DNA from: Sipunculus nudus
Lineage: Eukaryota; Annelida; Sipuncula; Golfingiida; Sipunculidae
Direction: 5' to 3'
DNA length: 64,000 nucleotides
Assembly (NCBI GenBank): GCA_026874595.1
Contig: CM049308.1
Coordinates: 13,907,501 to 13,971,500, forward strand
This document shows, piece by piece, positions 10,843 to 22,800 of this stretch. The position numbers and the translations under genes were made by a program. A model generated the notes under the pieces. The model searched no databases. It was not told the origin of the DNA and saw only the letters and a program-made list of their open reading frames with translations. Position 1 is the first letter of the stretch; each line of letters begins with the position of its first letter.

Positions 10843-13800
10843 GTGAGGGTGTAAGGTATCATGGTTGACTACCACCCCTCTTAGCTAGAAGTGGACTGAC
10901 CTTATAATAAGCTGCCTCTATATGGTAAAGTAGGCTTTCTGAGGGCAGTGTGCAAAAAATTGTTACTTATTGCACACTGGTGCCTGAAAGATCCGGATGT
11001 TGGCCGAGCAGCACACGTCTTGGCTGCACTTGTTTTAAATTATTTTGATGTGCTAAGGGGCTTACCATTAATCGATATATGGTGAAATTACTGTAGATAT
11101 TGTTATAGCTCCCAGATTATCATGTTTAACTAATAGACTCGCAGCATATTTTTGGCTTAGTAATTACAGCCATTCCAAATTCAGGCAGACCTTTTGGCCA
11201 TTAGGTGATTTTAAACATAAATTGCTGTGTTGTTTTATTTTATCCATAGCAAAATCCAACAGGGTATTAGACCTTCCAGGTTGCACAAGATTTTGCATCT
11301 GTCTGTATATCTGTCATTGTATCCTTGTGGAGGCAAGTTCAGTGTCGCTTCATTAGATTTTACAAAATTTTAACTATTTTCTTCTTCATTAGATTTTCAA
11401 GTTAATTTGCACATTTAATTAATTAATTGATGTCAGCTTAAAATTTAAGATAGAATCCCTGGCAAAAACCCCTAAATTAAAAATTAACCCAAAAGTAGTT
11501 ACAAATACATATTAGACCTCATATATCATTTTAAACTTTGTACAAACCTGTTTCTGATGGTATATGTATTTATAAAATTCACATACGTTTTCATATGAAA
11601 TTTTAACATTTTTGACAATTAAAAATTTGTTAATGGTGCATGATTTAAAACAACCAGTAACAGTAAACTACATTTTAATGGGCTTATATCAGACTACATG
11701 CCAATACCTCAAACTTTTTTCTTGCTTTAATGTTTCTTTCTAACTTAAATGAAATTTTAAAATTTTGATTCAGTAAAAAAATATAATTTTATTCTTAAGC
11801 ATGAAAAAAACATGGTAGAGGATAAACAACAACAAAAAATAATTACTAATTGAAAAACTTGTTTTCAGGTTGCCATGGCTGGAGGGAGCAACTGGAGAAG
11901 ATACAAACATGGCCAGAATGTGCAGACCTGTGGAGACAATTCCAAAATGTTGAGCTCAGCAGCTTTCAGAAAAATAAACCATGCTCAAATAAAAAAGATG
12001 GATTGATGGTCAGTCAGAATAAACACCCAACTCATAAAGGATCAGAATGCAGTAATATGAACAAAAGCTTTCATGCATCAAAGACGGCAAGAGGTCTGAT
12101 GGGACACAACCCTTCCCAGCATGCATCAGAAGATGCGGCATCACCCGTAGAATTCAGGGTTACTCATCAAAGATCAGCTGAAACAAATACCTCCAAGTGT
12201 GAAAGGAATCAGGATGGATATATAGATATTGAGGGATGCTGCAAAATAGCTCCCTGTGCAATAAACACAACTAAACCACATCTAGAGCCAGAGAAGATGG
12301 CAGGGTTAGGTACAGGGACAAGTGATGTACATTTAACTGACTCAACACAAGAGACTTCTGTAATTGGCAGTAATGAACTGGATACAGGAGGTTCTACTGC
12401 AGAGTTATCAGTACACTGCTATTCTGCAAGAGAGAATGATGATTTGTGTGTTGTGAGCACATGTGTAAATTGTTCTAAATCTTCAGGGGGTTCCAGAGTT
12501 TGTTCATGCAGTAATCATGGGGTGTGCTTGAAGAGGAAAAACCTAGAAACTGTTGAGAGAACAAAAAGACTGAAACAAGATGTAAATCACACAAGTGATA
12601 CAGTAACTTTCAGGGTGTCTTGTAAGTGTACTGGGAGACTCTCCAGATCAACCAATGTTCAGGTATGTAACTCTCCAGGTGCAGACATGGGGGGGGGTGG
12701 GGGTGGGGGGGGGTCTTAACCCACCCCTTTTCAGCTGCCACAACCTTTCTTTTTTTAAGAGTTTTAATCCAATATTTTAGGTGTGCACCCTCCTCTTTTC
12801 TGGCCCGAGATGCTTTTCTAGGTCTTCTTATCATTCTTCTTGGCTTGGACTCCACCCTTTTCAAAATCCTAAATCTGCCCTGGTCTATTTCATTTTCTCC
12901 TGTGTATCACCAATATTTCCTGCTGAATATCATGATACATGAGTCATGTTTGGAGTTATGACATTATGTCACATTTTTATCTGCATCAAATCCAATTTTC
13001 TCTTAATTATTGCAAGATCTTATGATGGAAATTGTAAGATGCAAGTAACCTTTATTAATGTCATCATCAAAATTATATGAATATAAAAATTAAATGCAAG
13101 CTTGAATGTCAGTTTTGATACTGTAAAGCATTAGAACCATTGGTACTTATTGGAATGATTAAAAGTGTATTATAAGTCTGAAACAGTATTAGATTTGTTT
13201 TAGCCATTTAAAAGTGGCAAGTGCAAGAAAACACTTCCCATGCAATGACAGTTTCTGAGAAAATGATTTCTGAAGTTTATTGTCAAACAGATCATTATGC
13301 CCATGGCTCCAAAACTATTTTGTGACACATATTTATTTATTATCTCTCTTTCATGTGATAGCCCTCATGTGATTAGTAAGCTGTGTAGCCACCAGGTGTC
13401 ACTCCTGTACAATATTACCAATGACTGATGGCATTGTTTGGAAACCTTCATGTGTTAAATTAATGCATTGAACAGTTTGAACTGCCATCAATTCTAATTG
13501 TAACACCAGACTTGTAAATGTAAATCAGTGTGAAAAATTTGTATTAATGTTAAAAAAATTAAAAATGGGAGTCCAGACTTTCCTATTTACTTGAAGTTAA
13601 GCATCAGAGTGTCCTAACAATATTTCGTCTCACATATTTACAGATTCTTGTCACCTGAGTGAGATGTAAACATTCAGTCCTGTTATCAACTTCATCAGAT
13701 ATTTATGCACACATTAATAAAAAATAATGAAAAGTTTCCTCCAAAAGTCTTATAACAAAACACTTGTTTGAATGGTTGCTTTGTCTTAAGTTTTTTCTCA

Positions 13801-16800
13801 GCTATCTCCATCCTTATTTATTTTCTATACATACAGTCAGTGAGAGTATGACACTCCATTGATTAATTCCACAAACATGCCTAGCTTTGTTTACAGTTTC
13901 TTTACACGAGGGTGTAAAAACGTGTCTTTCCAGTGATGTGAATTTACATTACTAGTTTAATTAACCTGAGTGTAAAAGCCCTGCTAACCCTGCTATTAAA
14001 TTGTTCCTGGTACCGGTGATGTAGGACTCAAGTCTGGCAAAGTTTATCTTGAGTCCAATTAAAAAAAACTCTGTCACATATTATAAAGACTCAAATCTGA
14101 ACTACTGACAGAACACTATTTTTATACTAGCTTTGCTCAGCATCGGAACATATTTTTTATTATAGTAAAACCATTTGTGAACTAACTTATAAATGTACAT
14201 GATAATCTGAAATTTCTTTATTAAATTATTTTTTAGGGATATTTGTATTGGATTTAGACATGGACTCTTTTTTCAAATGACTCATACTCAAAGGAGGTGG
14301 ACTTGGACTCGAACCTCAAGTACTCAGACTCGGACTCGAGTGGCCTGGACTCAGATTTGCACTCGGACTTGGATGGTGTGGACTGGACTGCATCACTGCC
14401 CCAAACTGTGAATAGACAATACTCATTTGACAAGTTGTAATTATAACACTCCCTGTATCATTCATTGTATCCACTAAAACAAAGTTTTGCGGATACTTTG
14501 TTTTTGACGGGGTTCAACCGCCACCGTATTCATTTCTGGAAAACTCCTCTGCGACTACCAGACCAATTTTTCCTAAACTTACACCAATTATCAGATTACA
14601 TGTGAAGTGGTGCCTAAACATTTGGCTTTGACCTCTGACCTTTCCTCTCTCTATTGCGTCCATATGTGCATCAATTTTGACACATTTACCCCGAAATCTT
14701 TGGACTCATTTGACCAATCAGGGAAAAAATTGCAGAAATGTAGCCCTTGGATAGTTTTATAACATACACAAAAATGGTGGCGCCTCCTGCAACCATTTTT
14801 GCATAGCATTCAACTGTTAATCTGCCTTGGGTTAAAATCACCTATATCTCTGCAGTGGTTTGACTAATTCACCTGAAATTCAGCATTGGTATACATTCTG
14901 GGTAGCTTTCTTGTTTTTATGACAGGTGGTCCCACCTACATTCACATTCATGTTGCAGACATCCATGCTAATATCTCCGGAGTGGTTTTACGTATCTCCC
15001 TGAAAATTTGCATGTGTTGAGATCTCCCATAGATCTTTATTATACAAAAAACTGGTGGTACCACCTGAATAATTTTTGCACAGCATCCATCTGTTCTTTT
15101 GCCTTGGGTTAAAATCACTCATATCTCGGCATTGGTTTGACTTGTTCACCTGAAATTTGGCATGCATATACATCCTGGATAGCTTTCTTGATTTCATGAC
15201 AGGTGGTGCCACCTACATTCAGGTTCATGCTGCAGATAGCCATGCTAATATCTCCGGACTGGTTTGACATATCTTCCTGAAGTTTTCCATGTGTTTAGAT
15301 CTAACATAGATCTTTATCATACACAAAACTGGTGGCGCCACCTGCAACCATTTTTGCACGCGTCCATCTGTTTGTCTGCTGTTGGATAAAATCACTCATA
15401 TCTCAGCAGTGGTTCTACTTATCCACCTGAAATTTTGCATGTATACATCTTGGATATTTTCTCTATCAAATAACAGGTGGAGCCACCTACAATCATGTTA
15501 ACATGGCAGACATCCATGCTAATATGTAACACATCTAACTCTATTTTCCCTTTCCACTCAATCCTTGCCTCACTTCACCCGTCCTACTCTGATTTTTGCT
15601 GATACACATTGTTGCTTGTCGACTACCTTTATTATAGTTTATTATATGCTGTACCAAAACAGGTACTGGTTGTTTCTTTTATGAAATAAAAGTTTGATCA
15701 GTCTGATCTGCATCTACCAAGTGATTTGAAAATATAACTTCACTATAATGTTTTCAGACAATAAATTTGGATGATATAATATAGATAAAATCTACATTTC
15801 ATTTTCATATTGGTTCTCTTCAAGGAGGTGGTTCGTTGCACAGGTGTATTTTTAACCAGGAACTTTGGCTGGAAAGTCAACCTTAAGGACCCACAGATAG
15901 AGGTCAGTTTTCCATTATACGTTGTAGTCATTCCAGATCTCCTTCAGCTTAACTGCTGCTGTGTTGTGCAAGATTCTTTGGGTCTCACCACCAGCGCTCC
16001 CACATCGCAAAGAAAACATGGTATCGCATTGTGCATCCCGCTCAAAGTTTTAAATCTGTGACACCTCACTCTCATTAGTCTGATTTTTGGCTCTTTGTCA
16101 GCTCTGGCGAAGCAGCAGTTAAACGAAGGAGATCTTGAATGACTTCAGTGTATAACTGCTGCATGAGGAGAGTATTTTTATGTATTATAAGAAAATGGGG
16201 ACCCGTTGGGTCCCTTTGCAGAGGAAAGGTGTATTGCCACATAGTGTGTCCCCAGACCCATAAGGTAATGTACTCCCCAGACCAGTAAGGTAGGGACGTC
16301 TGGTGGCTGATACAGAACCAGTTATTTATGTCTTTGTGGTAATGGGCCAAGGTGAAGGTCAGCAATGGCATGGTGGAGAGTGGTGCCTGGAATTCAGTTG
16401 TTTGCAAGTGGAAGGGCCTAATGGGTGTGCATTCTGTAAGTTAGGGCATCTGACTGACGCTGAAAGCAAAACTGGTCCACTGTCATGGCCCATTTCTATG
16501 GGTTTACTTGGACAAACAGGCATGACTTTTAGTAGTATATAGATAGATAGATAGATCTATATTAATAGAAGATAGAAGAAGATAGTTAGATAGAGCATAT
16601 GCATAACAAGACCTTGATTTATATTGAATGAATGAATGAATGAATGAGAAATCTTGTATATATTAAATAGTAATTACGATACCCCTTATATATATTGTAT
16701 ACAACAGACAATTTGCCTGTTGAAACCTTGTTAGCTGTAGAGCACATTGCTATGCCATTTATGTGTTTATGTACTTTAGACCTTTTGTTCATTTCAGGTA

Positions 16801-19800
16801 TGTGTTCACATTAATGACCACAGGATGACCATTGGTATACCAGTAACAAAGTTAGTGGGTTTCTAGATTTCACTTATAAATAAATTATATGTTTTAATTT
16901 ATTATGTGCCAATGAAATTTATGATTTATACTATTCACATCATGGTACTGATGATGTATAGAGTAGAAATTTGCTCATCTAAAATCCATTATGGTCAAAT
17001 ATTTTAATGATACATGACTCTTCTTAACCCTACATATGAAAAAATATTAAAAAAAAATAAGCAGACATTATAACTCCAATGCCCTGAAGACTCCATCTTT
17101 CACAAATTCTTATTGGATCCAGTCAAACCCTTCTTAGATATCATGCACACTGACACAAGGACAAGGGCACACATACTTGGAAGATCATTGGAATACATTT
17201 ATCCAGGCCGTTGGAGGTCTTGAGACCAGTCTTGGCCGTACGGCTGGTCTCGAGGCCAGGTTCCTCCAGCCTCAGACTTGGCCTCAGAAGGATATGACCT
17301 GGACCTGGTCTCTTTGCCTTTTGGCTATGTGACATGGCCAAAGCAGGCTCGAGGCCGCTAAAGTCTGACCTATTTTGTATTCAATCATTTTGAGCTGTAA
17401 GCCTTAACTCATACTGGAATTCAGACATTGAATCTCAGTTTTATGGACTGTGAATTGGTTGGCCTCACAGGGTGGTGAATTGGACTAGGTCTTAAGGTGC
17501 TTTTCCATAAGTGCGTAGTCCGTATCCGTAGTCTGTATGCGTAGTCCGCATGTGTAGTCCGCGAAAATTGCTTCGTAGACTTTTTAACTGGGCTGTTTCC
17601 ATTCATCCACATGCGTAGTACGTATGCGTAGTCCATATCCAAAGTCTGTATCCACACGGTGCCGGGAGCGATTTTTGCGCACTACTCATACCAATCATCG
17701 TGTCAATTTCAGGTTTAGCATAGAGTTTTCCCCATTCAGGGTGTGCTGTATATGCACAGTCTCTATTTCCAACTGGAATGAATGTCATTTCTGGCATGAA
17801 ACCAAACATTGGCACGTGGCTGAATTTTGTTTTCCTTTCTTAAGCGCAGACATGATTTTGAGATGATCGAATCGTAAACATCACTGTCGCATATAAAATA
17901 CTACTAATCATGATCTTTTAGAACTTTTATTTTTTTAAATTTTATTGTTTAACTTTTGATGCTAATATATACAAATGTACAATAAATATATGGTGAAATG
18001 GCTTGCAAAAAAAGAAAAACTTCAGCTATCGAGCACCTATCAATACGGAGTACGGACTACGTACTTATGGAAAACGAACTTTGCGGATACGGACTACGCA
18101 TACGGACCATGCATGCGGACTACGCACTTATGGAAAACCACCTTTAGCCTCAGAGGGCCATGACTTGGCCTTGAAGGGCCATGACTCAGACTTGGCCTCG
18201 GCCTCAGAGGGTCATGACTGGACTAAAACACTGTCTTAAATATATCTCTAGGGTAGCTCTTAATTTTAATGAATCAGACTCTGTCTTTAAGCCTTTTGAT
18301 CATTAATGAGGACACTTCCATTTCAGACAACCTCTGTCAAGGAGAGACTACATACAGCACATTGGCCTGAGGTCTCCTGTGGCGTTTATTATGGCTCAGA
18401 GTGCATGTATACAGGCAAGTGTAGTTAGCTATATCAAATGAGTGCACAAGAACATATTTTCTGAAATATGAATAATATTTTTATTAGCACATTTTCATTC
18501 AGAAAAAATAGTTTCCTGTATAGACTGCATTTACGTTGAAGAAAATTAAAATAAACTCAGTGATTTAAATTATAATTCCTAATGATATTTTTGCTCTTGA
18601 TGTTTCTGTTTTGACTTTTTTTGACCTGGTTTTTGCTGTGAAAAATCATTAATCAGTCACCACAAGAGGTACAAACTTCTAATAAAACCTCCAGATATGG
18701 GTGGATGAGTTATCTTGCCACACTTTGAAGTTCTAATTGGGATATATAACCAAAGAGACTCCCTGCTACAGATATCTAGGTCTGATAGCTGAGCACCATG
18801 GGCCTTGGATCACTTTTTATACTGTTATTATTGTTTCCTAATTTTTTTTTATTATTTTCTTTATTATTATTATTATTCTCATTATTATTATTATTTTTAT
18901 TGTTTTTGTTGTTTCTTCCTATTGTTATTGTTATTATTATTATTAATTTCCAATGTCTGTTCATTGACATTGTTTTTACAGCCTGGAACTGTGGTCCTTG
19001 ATCCTATGTGTGGGGCTGGCACATTGCTGTTAGAAACTGCTGCTTCTTTTACCGTCAGTGACTTTTTAAAAATTCTCCTGTAACCTCATATTAATCTTAT
19101 AGTCAGGGCTAGTTCCAGACCACTAGAATATACCAACAGTTTTACAGGAGGTCTAGCAAAATTTGGTTAGCACCAACCCTTTGACTGATATTTATTTTTA
19201 CAAGGCCTGATCCAGATTGTTGCTTGTCATGAATCATGTACATATTTTATTTGCTGAGGAATAAGAAAATCACCTGGTCACCTTTGAGTGAACCTTTATG
19301 AAGTCAAGACAATACAAAATGGAAACCTGTACAAAACCATGTAAAGGTGACTGTTTTCAAACATATTATTGAAAAGTATTTGAAATGTAGGGCCCAGTGA
19401 TATCCTTTTTGCTCAGGTAAATATTCTGCCCTGCTTGACCTCAATATCCTTTTAAAATCTTTTTGCCAATTATGTGCCCTGTATATTTGCCTGCATTAAG
19501 GGCTGGCTAATGGGAAAATTGTAAATATCGATGATCAGACAAGAATGATAATTAGGTTATTGATAAAACTGAGTATATCAAGAAATAATAATATTGTTTA
19601 TCAGCTTGAGATAAATCATAATATATTGATATAGTTTGTGGCAAGTAAATTAATTTGTCTGGAGTCATCATTAATTGTAGTAATTCTTGTCAGAGCCATC
19701 AATGTATCACCTCAGTCCTCCCTGCAGTCCTGATTGGCTGAAATCTGTCATTGGTTCTCATAGTATTAAAACTTTTTGCATTAATTTAGGCTGATTACTT

Positions 19801-22800
19801 TAAAATTAACTTGCTTTCAGACATTACCCCATGGGCCTATGTATTAAGTTTATTTCAAATTTATATAATGGTTCTAGAAGAGATTTGCACACAAATGCCT
19901 GCACAAACATATATGATTTAAATAATAATCTTTGTGCATGGAATAGGGCTTATAATAAAAGAAAAATGAAGCTGGAATATCTTGAATCCATCCTCTCACC
20001 AGAGGTCATTTCTACTCAAAACAAACCTCTCTGAGTTAGGCACTGTGGGGTTTGCCACAACTACTTGTCTCAACTGTCACACTTTAAAATCAAAATTTGT
20101 TTCATTTCAAGGAAACACCTTCTGTTAACATTTCAAATGGACGTGCTAACAAATTATTATTTATTCAATGAAGTCCTTACCACAGGAACACTCAGGTGTA
20201 TATATTTTGCCTTGAAACAATTTTTATTCAACATATTTAAGCAACTGCATTACCCTCTTCACTACATTTATACCTACACCGCTGGTATATGTAGAAGCCC
20301 TGTTGCATTGTGGGGTTTGAATTTAAATGCCCATAAACCCCAACCAGCAGGGGCATAGTCTAGTGAGTCCAGTTCTGCTCAGTGTGATCTTTACTATAGA
20401 AGCAAAAAGTGATATATACCATTCTTATCATGTGTCTATCTTCATCCTCATGCAGTAATCAGTGCCACCTGCAGGCCATGAATCTATTCTTGTAGAAAGA
20501 AACTTTGATTACTTTGTCTGCTAGAATGTAATGAAAAATGATCACACATGTAAATCTAATTCTTAAATCATATTTGCATTTCATACTAATAAATACACAC
20601 ATACTATTTTCTCCATGTTTTCACTTGTTCAGTGTACTTGTATTGGGGTTGAGAGAGATTCAGCACAGCTCAGCAAGGCTGCAGAAAATATCAGCCATGG
20701 CTCCTTCAGTAAAAACATCTCTCTGATCAAAGGAGAAGTCACAGGTGAGATTTTACTCTTGTCAACTGATTCTTAAATGTTTCACAAACAGTGGTGAAGT
20801 TTCAGTTATATTGTCTGAAGTTCTCAGTTGGTTTTATCCCAGAATGTCACAGGTCCTGCTCATCTGCTGAGCATCATGACCCTTGGGCCACCTGTTCCTT
20901 TTCATCAACACTGACTTTATTCCTATCCAGTCTTACAAATAAATTTCTGTAATGTAACTGGATTCTTCAAAATCTGTTTTGTATTTAATAGTAGTGGGTC
21001 TAAATTATTGTGCTCCAAGTCCCCTGTGGCCATGCTTTGGAAATACCAGTTTTTGGAGTGCCAGGAATGATACCAAGTGTGCTCTAAGGGATTCATTTCC
21101 TATATTTTCCCTTAAATCCTGAGGAATTGACATTATTTTGCAAAGGGTCCAATGCAGGCCATCTATCAGAAACTATGTGAATCCAGTGAATTGAGTCTTA
21201 TGTGAACTCAGCCTATGGACAACATGTCCAGGATGATTTCCGAGTGAGAAAATAGGCAGTATGGATAATTTAGAGTAATACCAGGGTTGACCATCAGCAC
21301 CACCTGGTGTTCATTCTGTGACAAAAGTGAGGCTTGTAAAATTCCTCATGTAATATGTAGTTAACATAAAAATCATAGAATTTGAAAATTGGTCACCATT
21401 TTAGATCACCACATTCTCAGCCTCTGCTGTCTGAGCAAACTGATACCTTTTCAAAGTAAGTGCTCATTGTAGGTGTTCCAGATTGCTAGGGACAATGTCC
21501 ATTAGAAAAAATAAAGGTCTTTTCTTAAGTATAGCACGTGTGACTTAAGTATGAACACCCTTCTTATTTGTGCTAATTTATTCCGTCTTCAGTTTAAACC
21601 ATTGAATATTTAACTTGTTTTCTTTATATAAACAAGAAAACGTGTTTGTTTGGAATGATACTGTACTATTTATTCACTCTGCCAAAGAGGTTATATTTCA
21701 CAAGCATTGTTTGTTTGAGGTGATTTTGCCAGGAAATTTTGTATTCAGCCATAATGAACTGATAGCAGAAGAAAATATATATTCTGTTACCTTTGAATTG
21801 TATTTGGTTTTAGCACTGCCTTTAAAGTCGAGTTCATTCTTTGACTAGGTATATTGGGTAGGTACTGGCTTTTTAGGTATATTTCTCTCTTGTAAATATA
21901 ATAATATCTCTTAACATTTCATTCTGAAATCATTTCTTTTCACAGTAGAAATTAATGTGCTCCAGGTGCAATCAGTGGCTGGAAAGTAATATAAATATAG
22001 CATTTTACACTAACATAAATGCTGTTTGCAACCAATAGCAAAAACAAAAAACAAAAAAAAAAAATTTTATTTGTGATTCATGACAAGTACATCTTCCTTT
22101 CATGATTGCAAGTGTTTGCAATTTTTATCTTCAGCCATGCAGTCTTTTTATAGTAAACAGACACACTTGAATTGTATTTATCAACAAACTGAACCAAATA
22201 ATACATGACAATTTCTGCCAAAAAAAATTACTCAGGGTGTGGCTGTAAATAGATGTGTTGCCATAAAAAATGGGATTTACAGTAATAGCATAAGTAAATA
22301 CACATTATGCCAAGTGGCTGAGTACCTTTGAACTGTATTTGGTCTTAGCGCTGCCTTTTCAGTCCAGTTCAGTAGATGTTGTGCTGTGTGACTTGCCTTT
22401 TGGGGAGAATCATGGGACAGTGCAGGAGCTGAGTGTGGATTACCCAGAATTCATCAGGAGCATGGACAGGTAGGCAGTCCAAAGATATAATTAACATGGG
22501 GTTTACATTATATGGAGCATAGTGTTGTTATGGCAAAGATGCTGGGCTTTTGATCAAGTGGTCATAGCTATAAAATCCTGAATTTAACACTCCTGCCCTA
22601 AGAACCTTTAGCAAGTTAAATTGGTACTTTTCTCGCTCATGTGTGGTGTTGCTAGGAAGTATACTATACTTAAAAAGCTAAAGATTTGGTTTATGCCAAT
22701 TGACAGTGTACCTGAAGGCCATGAGGCATTGTCAGAAATGACAAAAATATTTGCATCCTCATCGAGCCTTAAAAGTGCTTTCTCGCTGAAGGATGTAACA

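Noticed and set aside
22363-22370. Alternative acceptor CTTTTCAG for the catalytic exon
   Set aside because: It would put the DLPFG exon out of frame with the previous exon. The TTGGTCTTAG site keeps frame and adds the conserved LPF residues.
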